Assembly (NCBI GenBank): GCA_002778195.1
Contig: PCDI01000014.1
Span: 361,884 to 425,883, forward strand
Direction: 5' to 3'
Source of the DNA: Raffaelea ambrosiae
Lineage: Eukaryota > Ascomycota > Sordariomycetes > Ophiostomatales > Ophiostomataceae
DNA length: 64,000 bases
Shown here piece by piece: positions 1 to 10,160 of this stretch. Made by a program: the position numbers and the translations under genes. The stretch's first letter is position 1, and each line of letters opens with the position of its first letter. The notes beneath the pieces were generated by a model. That model saw nothing but the letters and a program-made list of their open reading frames with translations, made no database searches and had not been told where the DNA came from.

Positions 1-2577
1 TCGCCGCTTCGCAGATGCGCCGTGTCAGGGTTGTGGCGAGGTCATGGCCTGGTGTGAGGGAAAACAGCCCCCGGTAGAACTCCAACAACCATCGATGGTC
101 GAGCATGCAGGGGGAGTGGGTGGGCCCAGCTGGCATGGCCCGCTGGCGAGAGAGGAAAGTCGACGTGCTGATCAACCCTGGTATGTTGATCGTTGGGACG
201 AGCGCCGTGGCCAGGCGCTCGTATATACTCCGCCACGAAGGCCATCCGTCGGGCTTTCGCTCACGCCGCCTGGAAATATACTGCAAGACTCCGAGGACAA
301 GTGGGGCATTCTGTACCTGTTCTTCCAGGCGCGGCAAGACTCTAGACGAACTGCATCAGTCGTGCCATTCTTGGTATAGCAAAGGAAGTGCGCACATAAC
401 CAACTCACCGTGTCTGGATGTGCTCGACATCGTAGCAGGCGTCGCATTGCAGCATCAGCTGCTCTCCGTCTTTGAATATGCCGGTCTTGCTTCCCATTGT
501 ATTCAGGATCTTATCCAACGCCGCGTATGCCCATTCCTGGACAGCTTCGTTCTCGGGGGGGGTGCTGCATTGAGGGGTGAATCGTGGTAATGATCCCGAG
601 TACCGTCCCGATTTCTGGCTGCAAGAGCACGGCGTGGAGCAACCTGTTGTCATGCTCGTTGTTAGAAATGCAGGAGAACCAGAAGAGAGAGGGCACGGGA
701 AAACGGCATAGACTTACGGCTCTTTGATGTCCGCAAAGGACAAGCCATTGGCCACCTCTCTCATCACCCACTTGCAAAAGGCCTTGTCGAACCCACCGGT
801 GATGTTCTCGGTGGCCTTCTTGAAGAACTCCCAATCTCGCATCCTCACGAGAGCCTGGAGAAGCCTCTGCGCCACTGCTGCTTCCATCTTTAATCGACAC
901 ACTCTCACAGGCTCGTTCCATACACGATTGCACAGCTTCTTCACCATAGCAAGGTGGGCGAGGTCTCTCGCCGGGTCCAGGCATTTGTCGCAGGAGTAGG
1001 TGAGGAGAGAGTCCAGGTTGCCGGCACCCTTGGCGAGGGCGGATAGCATAAAGTCGGCTTCTTCGGAGCGGCGCACAATGATAACAGCCTGCCACAGCCC
1101 CGAGATAAACTGTTAGCCAGCGAGCCACCTACAATACAAGCAGCGCGGATGCAAAAGAGAAGCACGAACCGATACTCGGTACGCGTGAGTCGCGCTTGGG
1201 CCGCCCTGCACAAAAGGTGGAAACGTTTTGTTAGCAGGACTTTTTCGTTTCCTTCTTCCATGAGACCGTCTCGGACTGGTTGCCAACACGCACCTCGTTG
1301 CCTGAGAATCCCTGCTCGTAATCCATCTCCTCGACATCACCGTTCGCAAAGCTCTCCGGCTGGAGCAAGTCCTCCTCCAGCAAGGCGAGGTCTCCAGCCA
1401 AGTAGTGGCCGTCCAGGTCGACGAGCTTTTTGATCCGGTACTCCGTGTCGAAGACGTCCTCCATCGTGTGGAAATCCAAGCCGTCGTCGTAGTCGTCGTA
1501 GACGTCGTAGATGCCGCCATAACGACGGCGGCGATAGCCTCCATAACCGCCATAGCCTCTGCCCTCGACGGATCCCGTCTCTCGTTTCTCCAGGACGGCC
1601 AGGTGTAAGTCTACCGGAAGCCGGGACGAGACTTGGCGCAGGGCCTGCACGACAGAGATGTTTCGGCCCTTGAGGTCTTTAGTAGAGATGCGGGCTTCGG
1701 TGTAGTTGTGGTCGAGTGTATAGGCTGGCCGTCCATTCCCATTTTTGAGCCAGTACAGAACGGTGCCGAGCAGATGCGACGGGTCCCCCTGGTCCTGGGG
1801 GCTAGGAACGGGGCGGTCTTTCGTCTGGTCGACCAGGGCCAGGTTGTATGTGAGAACCCAGCGGTAGCCCGCCGTGACGGGGAGAACTTCGTGCTGCACA
1901 TCCGAATACCAGCTCATAAAGCCTTGCCGCAGGTGCGACGATGCAAACACCCTCTTCTCGCCACGGTGCCGGAGAACGACGTCTCCCCCCTGGTGGGCGG
2001 AACGGAGAAGGATGACGAGCGTGCCAAACATGTTGGGGATCTTGGGAGAGCTAGTTTGTTGAAGCGTTCGCGTCAGTTTACGTATTGCTGATTGACGGAC
2101 CACGTTTGTGTGTATGTCTGTGTGGGGGGAGGATGTGCTTACTCTGTATGGGCCTTGAACAGGGCGCCTTTTTCGTACAACAGCATCTTGTACAGCTCGG
2201 CGCGAATGGGCGCTTCCACGCCCAGATTCTGCTTCACGTGTGCGAGGACGGTCGCCAGAAGACTGTCCCAGCCCGCGCCTTGCAGCTCGAATTGGTCTGC
2301 GTCCAGTTCCCAGGTGTTGCGCACAGACGTGTCCACCACAGTCTCCTCGCCGCGGCCATAGGGCGACTGGCGGGCCTTATCGATGATCTGCCGTGCCTGT
2401 GGCTCTTGGAGCGGCATAGCCACGGTGCCGACATCCGGGACGACGAGCCCGAGATTCATGGACGACAGCGCGTTGAAGGTTGCAAAGGTGCCGGCCGGCT
2501 GAATTTTGTCCAGGGCTTCCTGGACATAGGTAAGCGGTTCATTGGAGTCGTCGAAATGGGACAGGTCAATGTTCACT
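1..2577 (-). CDS. 2OG-Fe(II) dioxygenase family protein, 3' end cut by the window edge
   Basis: Large fungal protein with a prolyl-4-hydroxylase-like 2-oxoglutarate/Fe(II) oxygenase domain near its N terminus. Exons read as 2143-2577, 1294-2050, 1170-1205, 718-1088, 409-643 and 1-350. Splicing 2142/2051 creates the iron-binding FKAHTD motif (H-x-D). The distal His lies in SDVQHEV and the 2OG-binding Arg in the following GYRW, so the metal site is complete. A Gly/Tyr/Arg then Tyr/Asp-rich stretch follows (about 1500-1570), then a helical C-terminal region of unknown role. The substrate is unknown. Two oddities: the frame upstream of 2577 stays open to about 2849 without any in-frame ATG, so the start probably lies in a 5' exon I could not place; and the frame shifts at a run of eight C (plus-strand G 555-562). 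Family assignment is firm, exon detail moderate. Confidence 0.8.
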
Positions 2578-3485
2578 GAGGTGAGGGGAGCAGTTTCATA
2601 ATGGCTGGGCGAGCCATCGGATGGCGAGACATCGGGTGTGGATGTCGCGCGGACCGGAGTCTCGGCGGCAGCACTTGCACTTGCACCGGGAGCAGCCGTC
2701 TCGACGATTGCACAGTGAGACAGTTTTCTATTGCGCGTGTCCGAGACAAATAACCGTTCTGCGGAGTCGAGGCTGGGTGAAGAATTGTACTGCGTGGATG
2801 GAGCAGAAGGACTCAGCTCTCCAGTGGAGTGGAGGCGCGTTCGAACGCGTTATGGCTTAATTGGATCCCTGTAAGTTGTGTATTAGTTAGTTAATTAGTA
2901 CGCGTACCAGAACGGTACGGCAGTCTAAAGTGCGCACGTGGCGTAAGTCAATTCGGCGCTAGGATTGGCTAGTTTCGTGATATGGCCCACTAATTGCTGT
3001 TTGCTCTACAGACGCACCTACAACGCAGGGAAGTCTGCGCAGCAAACAGTTCATTTTCCTGGGTCGGAGGCCATAGACTTGCGCGAAGCAGCAGCCATAG
3101 CCTCAATGATTTTTGACTGGGAGTCATTACTAGGGCTGCATATGGTCACAGCTGAAGAACACGTTGAAAGACAGCTAACCATCGGAGCTGAAAAAATGCC
3201 AGTCACAATCAAGAGATGGTAGTTGTTGAATACTTCAAATACTTGTCAAACTGGGCAACATTGGACCAAGCTTTGGGAAGGGGCGAGCTAGCAGTGGCCG
3301 GGCCTCTCGTCAAGACGCTACAAAGTTGAAGGACTGTACTATTGAACAGGGTAGATCTCAGCCAGTATAGGAGCATGGCTTCAGAATCATACTGGTTATT
3401 AGGGGCGTATGTAATTTTTCGTCCTCAGAAGAACGCCTCGGTGCACGGCGGGTCTGTGAACATACCTGATATTGTTTCTCCCCAG
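2578..3485. other. Spacer without a convincing gene
   Basis: Upstream side of the dioxygenase gene. On the minus strand it holds a good 3' splice signal (a CTAAC branch site followed by CTTACAG) near 2871, which may belong to the missing 5' exon junction of that gene, but the frames after it close quickly. Short open frames near 2965-3222 resemble no family. Nothing similar to the missing N-terminal half of the adjacent permease remnant is visible. Confidence 0.4.
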
Positions 3486-4350
3486 GCTGTACACCATCAA
3501 AGGCCTGATAAGCATCGTGGTTGCCGTAGCCTGTATTTTCACCATACCAAAGTCTTGCAAAACTGCCTACATCTTGAGCGAGCAGGGCAAGCAGATCATG
3601 CGACGCCGAGCTGAAGATGCCGAGGCCTACAGTGGTGGTACGGGCCACTACACTTGGGAAGACATCAAACTGCCATTGACAGACCCGACAGTCCATGTCA
3701 GTGACAGATGCCAACACGCAACGATCACAATTCTCTATGGTAATTCTGGCAGACTCTTTCAGTGGTGTTTCCTCGTCTGACAATATTCGATAGGAATTTG
3801 GAACATTTCTACCGATTGTCATATAGAGTGGCCTTGGGTACTCTACTGTCCATGCCCAGTATTTGACAATACCAGGTCCTTTATGCCTATCGTTCTTTCC
3901 TGGTCTGGGCCGTGCTGACTCTTCTGCATAGTTTTCATTTGGGGCACATTCGTGTATTTCAGCGCGGCTCGCGTGTCGGATAGGCTGTCAACTCGCATTG
4001 TCCCTCTCGTGTCTTTGGCACCGTCCATGGCCGCTGGGTATGCTGTCTTCCTGTCTCCTGTTCCATCAGGTGTGTACAATTTCGCCACTTTTCTTGTAGC
4101 GACGAGTGTGTACCTCTGTGCCGGCCTGATCTTTTCATGGTTCTCGTCGAACACTGCTCAGCACCAGAGCGCCCGGTTTCACCCTGGGTCATGCGTACGG
4201 CCTTGGCTGTGTGGGCGTCGCGGTCGTCGGCTGGTGCGTGTTTCGATGGATGCTCGGCGCAATGGAAAGGAAGAAGGCCGCAATGAGAGACCGAAATGCG
4301 CCATCCCCGGCGGTCCGGGACAATCGTGAACCCGACTCCAAGTATCTGGT
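3486..4350 (+). pseudogene. Decayed Dal5/allantoate-type MFS permease, rear part only
   Basis: Coding-like blocks in family order but broken. The first block (from 3487) reads as the loop after TM6, KGLISIVVAVACIFTIPKSC, followed by GHYTWEDIKL, typical of the anion:cation symporter (Dal5) family. The next block, FGTFLPIVI near 3800, is in another frame and is interrupted by an in-frame TAG before GLGYSTVHAQYLTIP. After an intron-like gap ending GCATAG come VSDRLSTRIV and GVYNFATFLVATSVYLCAGL. The remnant then changes frame near 4165, with apparent loss of about 30 residues, into GHAYGLGCVGVAVVGW and the basic tail MERKKAAMRDR. TM1-TM5 are missing. Seen: truncation, frame changes, stop. Inferred: former nutrient permease. 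Confidence 0.75.
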
Positions 4351-4445
4351 GAAGTTAGGATGCACGTCCAATCCACCATCGCCGCCAACTGTCCAGTTGA
4401 AACGCAAGGGATATTTGTTTGTGATTCCCCGAGCAGGTCGTTTCC

Positions 4446-5459
4446 TCAAACGGGAGGTTTTCCCTTCTTTCCAGCCAGTTTCTTCTTCGTGGCGCGCAGC
4501 TGGGAAAAGCTCCTCTGCAGAACAAAGAGGGCATAATCCCCATAGCCATGCAGCAACTCTCCGGCGCGTCTCTTTTTGCAGCTGTAATGTCTTTTTTTGG
4601 TGGTTTTGTTTGCTCCAATAGCGACGACGATGCCAGCGTAGCGGCAGAGAATGGCGTTGAGAATCATGCGGCACATGCGGCCATTGCCGTCTTGAAATGG
4701 ATGGATCTGCACATACCACATGGAATATTTAGCCGCCAGCGAGAACAGGTCCACGGCTATGCAGGTGTCGGCCTCGTGCAGCTGCTGTTTCAGCACGGCG
4801 CACATCTCAGCCATGTGCTTGGGGACGTGCTTGGGTAAGACAAGGTTTGTTCCGCAACAACCTACGACAACATTGCGGTAGATGCCTGCGTACTGCTCAG
4901 GCGGGATGGGCTGGCCCAAAATGTCATTGATGGGGATTGATTTGGTCAGGATGCCATGTGTGGTCTTGATGAGGTCTTCGGTCAGGTCTTTGCCCTCGCC
5001 AACAAAGGCGTTCATGATGTACAAGAATGCTTTTGCGTGTTGGACGACTTCGGCACGACGCTGAAGAATCGTTTCGGTCGAGGCGGCCCTGAGGTCTGGT
5101 TGCTCCTTGCGTAGCGAGTCCGCCACTCGCTCGGCAGTTGCGCTGTCGGTGACATCTTCAAGGTCCTCGCCTGAAAACACTTGGAGACAGAGTTGGATGG
5201 TGAGAGACAGGCCAAGGCCCACTCTATCGATCCGGTTGCTTCCATAGACGGCTCTTGCCATAGTCTGCTTGATATGTTTCTGGACGATTTCGCAGTGCGT
5301 TTTGTTCTCTGCACTGGAGCGAATCTTGGCGATCCAAACAAGCAGCTTTTCGAACAGAGCAGCAGGGTCGACATCGTCAGTTGCGAATTCACTGTAAACA
5401 TCATCTTGAAGGATATCCAGTGCCTTGGAGGCCACCGGTGGCCAGAACGTTAAAGACAT
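4446..5459 (-). CDS. Fic-domain protein (predicted AMP transferase/deAMPylase)
   Basis: Single-exon 337-residue protein. The catalytic Fic motif HPFQDGNGRMCR starts at residue 253 and matches HPFx(D/E)GNGRxxR completely, including the catalytic His, the Mg-binding Asp and the Gly/Arg anion hole. The preceding AGIYRNVVV (about 191-199) is the usual beta-hairpin flap that positions the target. Fic enzymes transfer AMP from ATP to hydroxyl side chains of proteins, and many also remove it. An N-terminal helix carries GSNRIDRVG (about 73-81), at the place of the autoinhibitory [S/T]xxxE[G/N] motif, but the Glu is Asp and the next residue is Arg. The C terminus is Lys-rich. No signal peptide or membrane segment is visible. 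The target protein is unknown. Confidence 0.88.
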   Translation of the reverse strand: MSLTFWPPVASKALDILQDDVYSEFATDDVDPAALFEKLLVWIAKIRSSAENKTHCEIVQKHIKQTMARAVYGSNRIDRVGLGLSLTIQLCLQVFSGEDLEDVTDSATAERVADSLRKEQPDLRAASTETILQRRAEVVQHAKAFLYIMNAFVGEGKDLTEDLIKTTHGILTKSIPINDILGQPIPPEQYAGIYRNVVVGCCGTNLVLPKHVPKHMAEMCAVLKQQLHEADTCIAVDLFSLAAKYSMWYVQIHPFQDGNGRMCRMILNAILCRYAGIVVAIGANKTTKKRHYSCKKRRAGELLHGYGDYALFVLQRSFSQLRATKKKLAGKKGKPPV

Positions 5460-6194
5460 TTTCTATTTCATCCGTGCCTTGGAGGCCAATGGGACAGAAA
5501 GTGAAATGCAGCGCAATGTATATTTCTCACGCTTGCTCGCTCAGGGGATACCGCCGAGATTCGGTTATGTTTCTATAAGTAAATTTCAATTTTGCCAGTA
5601 TGCTTTTATAGTACAGCGGCGTGACTTTCTCATTTCTTATTTTTTGTTATTGTTTTTTTTTTTTTTTTCGCTTTTATTTTTGTCGAACCCACAATTTGGG
5701 GACTAAAAACCAGTGCAAAAACATGTGTCTGTTGACTGTGTTGGCGTTATGACTCGCTCGACAATACGGCCGGTTGCAAAACTGCGGTACTAGAACGACA
5801 TTTACACCGTAGTTATGTACGTTGCTAGTCCATGTAAGATCTTACTCTATCTTCTAGAATGTTTACATGTCCAAGTTACACATAGACAATGTAAATATTC
5901 CATGGTTCGTAAGGCCATAATCGGTCCCTGCGGTACATGAGCCCGAAACTGGGCCGCAGAACACATTTCTAATTGTAATATTTCCGTTTGTAGTTGAGCA
6001 ACGAGCCACAAACTAGGCCTGTGGCTGTGGCGTAGACGTAGGTGAAAGCTCACCATAGGCTAACCCTAGACCAGTGCCAGCTCAGGACCACGTTCAAAAA
6101 CGGAAATTGCTGAGGGAAATCCATGCGTAAAGCATAGTGCTGTTCTGTATCTGACGGTTACTGGGGACGTCTTGTTATACACTTGACAAAAAAT
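5460..6194. other. AT-richer intergenic spacer
   Basis: Region between two divergent genes, upstream of both the Fic gene and the Zn2Cys6 gene. It contains a long T tract near 5650-5670 and is richer in A/T than the flanking coding sequence. No open frame with coding character was found. It must hold both promoters, but no clear TATA element could be assigned. Confidence 0.5.
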
Positions 6195-7349
6195 ATGCCA
6201 CGAAAATACTCTAGCACAGCATGTATGTCTTGTCGAAGTAACAAGGTCAAAGTATGTCTCTTTCCGAACTGTGCTCGTGCATAACTAGTGTAAACTGTGA
6301 CTGATATTACGCCAGTGTGACGGAGGTGTGCCGCGCTGTGGTAGCTGTAACCAGATCTTAAGACTGTGCATACCAGCCCGGATTCGACAAACGAAGGTAA
6401 GCCGGGCTTCAGTCTAAGCAACATATGCAACGCTTGGTCGGAAGCTAACACTGTTTGGTCGAAAGGCTGTCCGTCCGCAAGACGGCAGAAGCGCTCTCAT
6501 TCCGCAGTTCCCGACTCGAGGACTACATCGGAGCAAATGGCCTACCTGTCCCGTCTCATGGGCCTGGGTACGATACTCCCGCGGTGAAGCATGTTCTCGG
6601 CATTCTTTCGACCTCTGCACCCATCGAGTCTTCTGGCAACGACACACCGTCGTTGCCCACGCCCGCCTCGACGGACTCGTATGCGAGCAACTTGCCCCGG
6701 GCAACAACATCCGTGGCTACGCCTATTGTGCCACCAACGCCTAGCGACTGGATAGACGAAATCGACGACAGGCCTGTTCATTTCACAAATGAAGTATCCA
6801 CCTTGGATCTGGACACATTTGACTTTGGTAGTGTGGCAAGCTTATGTCCCAGCATGCCGGACTGCTCTGCACATGCTACCCTGGAAACCAGCCAACTCTC
6901 TTTCGACTGATGAGGTCTACTGCGAGGAACACCTTTCATTCGCCTCGCATCCCGGCATCGAGCTCCCCGTCCAAGGGCAGTTCTTCGATGCTGCCAACAT
7001 GGATCCATGCAAAGACAAGTCCGACTTCAGCGAGGACAATACCGTGGGGGACTGTGCTGTGGGCTCGGCAGCGTCGTTGCATATTCTCGGAAATCCACAA
7101 TGGATGGCAGAATTTGACCTCCTTCATCATGCCCTGTCTCCCGGTCTTGTATCCTGGCTGGATCCAGACAAGCCCCAAAGAACTGACCAGTCCATGGTGG
7201 TTCTTCCCAGCATGAAACAGGTTCTTCAGTCTGAAGCAGCCAAGTACCTGAAGAGCCACCACTCCACCGGACAAGACCAGATCTCAGACACAGTCAAGGA
7301 CTCGCTCTGTTGCAGCCGGACACACTCTGTATTCCATGTAAATATCTAA
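6195..7349 (+). CDS. Short Zn2Cys6 binuclear-cluster transcription factor
   Basis: Exons read as 6195-6251, 6316-6396, 6482-6827 and 6892-7349, giving 313 residues with consistent phase. The first two exons join into the zinc cluster with spacing C-x2-C-x6-C-x6-C-x2-C-x6-C at residues 10, 13, 20, 27, 30 and 37; an intron sits exactly before the third Cys, and the basic stretch RSNKVK is typical of DNA-contacting residues. The middle is Ser/Thr/Pro-rich and acidic, as in activation regions. The usual fungal-specific middle homology domain is not seen, so this is a short regulator. It ends 24 bp from the stop of the convergent SDR gene, suggesting local regulation of that gene or the nearby transporter. 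The third acceptor (AAG at 6479-6481) and the 64-nt last intron were chosen on phase and are the weakest parts. Confidence 0.72.
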
Positions 7350-7373
7350 CTAGGTGTCTCTTTCCAGATTTAT

Positions 7374-8299
7374 CTATCTGCTGATGTAGCCTCCATCGAC
7401 CTGCATAGTTGTCAGTGTGTAAACCCGTTTACAAAATCTACCAGATGCGCAGCTCTTACCATCAATATTTCGCCAGAGACATAGTCGCCGGCCTTGCTGC
7501 ACAGAAACACGGCAGGGCCCTTCATATCTTCCGGACTGCCCCAGCGGCCTACGGGGATGCGGTCTGTGAGCGATTTGAGGTAGTCCTTGTCGCCGTGAAG
7601 GTGGGTGTCCACGTTCAGGTCCGTTGCTATGTAGCCAGGAGCGATGGCGTTGACGTTGATCCCCTTGCCAGCCCACTCGTTGCTGAGCGCCTTGGTCATT
7701 TGGCCGATGCTGCCCTTGCTCATGGAGTATGCAACAAGGTTGATGCTGCCCGTAAACGTGGTGAGGCTGGCCGTGTTGACAATCTTGCCCCTCATGTTGT
7801 TCTCAATCCAGTACTTCCCCATGGCCTGGCAGAGAACAAACGAGGACATGACGTTGGTCTCGAAGATGGCGTCGTACGTCTCCAGAGTGTGGTCGACCGC
7901 CGGCATGCGCTTGAGAATACCCGCCACGTTGAGAAGAATATCCACGCGATGCGATGCCGTCACCGTCGGGACCAGCGCAGACAGGCCCGCGCGGTCGGTC
8001 ATGTCACAGACAAACGTGAAGCATTTGCGTCCCAGTGCCTCGATGGCGTCTTTGGTGGCTTTCGTGGAGCCGGCCGATCGCTGTGCGAGAAGGTCAGCCA
8101 AAAATAAAAATAATATAAAAATAAAATAAAATTTAATAGAGACAAAAAGTCCAACAAGACAGAAATCGGTACGTGCCTCGACCAGGACGATATCTGCACC
8201 GGCTTCGGCGAGGCCGATGGCGATGCCTTGGCCGATGCCCCGACTGCCACCGGTGACCAAGGCTGTCTTGCCAGCCAAACTGAACATTGCAGACGACAT
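7374..8299 (-). CDS. SDR oxidoreductase, 2-deoxy-D-gluconate 3-dehydrogenase (KduD)-like
   Basis: Exons 8177-8299, 7460-8080 and 7374-7400 give 256 residues, the normal length for classical SDRs. The NAD(P)-binding motif TGGSRGIG lies at about 16-23, NVAG at 92-95, catalytic Ser at about 145 and YSMSK with Tyr159/Lys163. PGYIATDLN follows the active site, and the last 9-codon exon restores the conserved C-terminal VDGGY. Overall it resembles gluconate/deoxygluconate dehydrogenases of the KduD type, which act on keto sugar acids; the true substrate is inferred only. The first intron (8081-8176, very A/T-rich) fits the frame only with a GC donor (GAG|GCACGT). The gene converges on the zinc-cluster gene. 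Confidence 0.85.
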
Positions 8300-9107
8300 C
8301 TTGCGAGACTGAAAGTCGGGGTTGTAGCAATCCAGATGTGGCCCAGGCAAGCTGTGATATGGGTTCCAAGTTCGAGTCATGAGACGGCAAATGTAAGATG
8401 GGGAGGTGCCAAGGCGGTAGCCCACAATAGGTCCGGCCTATCTGGTACCCCGCGTGCCCACACAGGGTTGCGAGTTCCGCAGACGTTAGTCGGGATAGGC
8501 TTCCCCAGATCGCGGCCATATCCAGATCGTCGATTACAAATAATGGCCGGTCTCGGCAGGCCAACAAACATTCATCTGTGGTGGAGTTGACGTGCCGTAC
8601 AGAAATTTATTTTTTTCCTCCCTGTTGTCGAGCCTGTTAATGGAACCATACATTGCATCGAACATGTCCACCAAAGAAAGAATGCAACATCTTTCTTGTG
8701 GCTCAATGCTTTCGATTGGCAGTTGAACTTCCGGTTCGTGGCGAGTTGCGCAAATGAACGTCCATTCTGAAAGCAAAGCTTTTCAGCTTGCCAAGGCCCC
8801 AGCCTTGGATACCGCGCCGTCGTTGCAGGTACGGCACACGGCGATCATGCTCATTTCCAGCAAGTCGTGCCATACTACTCCGTTGCGAACGGAATTTTCC
8901 GAGACGCGGACTTCAATCCCGAACGCCGCTCGGGGTGGCAACATGACCAGGACTCGGAGCACGTAAAAGCGAGCACCTGAATCCTATGTCCGGTAGTTGT
9001 CGCCATGCCCATGATGCGTTCATCGTGACCTTGCACGGCGCTTTCAGCCACAGCCGCAGCCGCATTCGAGATTTCAGAAAACACCTACACTTCCTGATCG
9101 ATCTGCT
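8300..9107. other. Divergent promoter region
   Basis: About 0.8 kb between the SDR gene and the MDR gene, which point away from each other, so it holds both promoters. No open frame with recognisable similarity is present on either strand, and no repeat stands out. Confidence 0.5.
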
Positions 9108-10160
9108 ATGGCTGTGTGGACCAACTACGCCGCTGTTCTGCCGGGGAAGGGTGTGCCCCTCATTGTGCAAGAGGCTCCTTTCCCCTCTCCTGGGGAGCAC
9201 CAGATCGTCGTCCGTGGCCATGCGGTGGCCGTCAATCCAATCGACTACATGATCCAGGCCATGGGCAACACCATGTTTCCCTGGCTCCGGTTTCCCTTTG
9301 TTCTCGGCTCAGACGTGTCGGGCGAGGTGGTGACAGTGGGCAGCGAGGTTGAAAACTTCAAGGTCGGCGACCGTGTCGTCGGCTGGGCCGTGGGCTTGGC
9401 CAGCGCCGACAGCACGCAGAGGGCGTTCCAGCACTTCGTCCTCCTGGAGGAGAAGCTGACCAGCCCCATCCCCGACTGGATGGCCTACGAGAATGCATCC
9501 GGCATTGTTCTGGGCCTGACCACGGCCATGGCTGGTCTGTTCCACCCCGACTACCTGGGGCTGCCGTGCCCGTCTGTCCCGGCCTCGAGCCCGACGGGCC
9601 AGACAGTCCTCGTCTGGGGCGGCTCGACAAGCGTGGGCAGCAACGCCATCCAGATGGCCGTGGCTGCCGGGTATGCGGTCGTGACCACCTGCTCGCCCAA
9701 GAACTTTGCCTATGTCCAGCGTCTCGGGGCCAGCGCGGCGTTCGACTACCGCAGCGCCTCGGTGCAGGACGACCTCGTCCGGTTCTTCCAGGGCAAGATC
9801 AGCGCCGGCGCCCTTGCCATTGCTGGCGTCGATGCGGGCCAGCGCAGCAACGTCGCGACGACGTGCATGAATGTCGTAGCCCAGTGCGCGGGCCGCAAGT
9901 TTGTGTCGCTGACGATGCCGGCGCCAGAGAGGGTGCCGGCGGGCGTGGAGGCCAAGTTCATCTTTGCCAGCAACATCAAGGACTCCGAGGTCTGCAGGTT
10001 TGTCTACCGCGAATACCTGCCGCGGGCGCTCGCTGAGAAGGCATTTGTTCCCTCGCCCGAGCCCGAAGTGGTGGGCAGCGGTCTGGAGTCGCTGCAGGCT
10101 GCGCTGGACAGGTTGAAGAAGGGTGTGTCGGCAAAGAAGATTGTCGTCAGTCTGCCATAA
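9108..10160 (+). CDS. Medium-chain dehydrogenase/reductase (zinc-type ADH / enoyl-reductase-like)
   Basis: Single-exon 350-residue MDR protein. The GroES-like N-terminal domain shows VAVNPIDYM, a LGSDVSGEV turn and the conserved VGDRVVGW. The Rossmann half has VLVWGGSTSVGSNAIQMA, a nucleotide-binding loop. The cysteines and histidines that bind catalytic zinc in classical alcohol dehydrogenases are absent from their usual places, so it resembles zinc-independent members such as quinone oxidoreductases or the trans-acting enoyl reductases of polyketide clusters (LovC type). No polyketide synthase occurs in this window. It probably uses NADPH; the substrate is unknown. The start at 9108 is supported by the MDR N terminus running straight on from it. 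Confidence 0.85.
   Translation: MAVWTNYAAVLPGKGVPLIVQEAPFPSPGEHQIVVRGHAVAVNPIDYMIQAMGNTMFPWLRFPFVLGSDVSGEVVTVGSEVENFKVGDRVVGWAVGLASADSTQRAFQHFVLLEEKLTSPIPDWMAYENASGIVLGLTTAMAGLFHPDYLGLPCPSVPASSPTGQTVLVWGGSTSVGSNAIQMAVAAGYAVVTTCSPKNFAYVQRLGASAAFDYRSASVQDDLVRFFQGKISAGALAIAGVDAGQRSNVATTCMNVVAQCAGRKFVSLTMPAPERVPAGVEAKFIFASNIKDSEVCRFVYREYLPRALAEKAFVPSPEPEVVGSGLESLQAALDRLKKGVSAKKIVVSLP

Noticed and set aside
6821..6910. Apparent premature stop in the Zn2Cys6 gene
   Set aside because: A 64-nt GT-AG intron (6828-6891) removes the stop region and joins two coding-like frames in phase.
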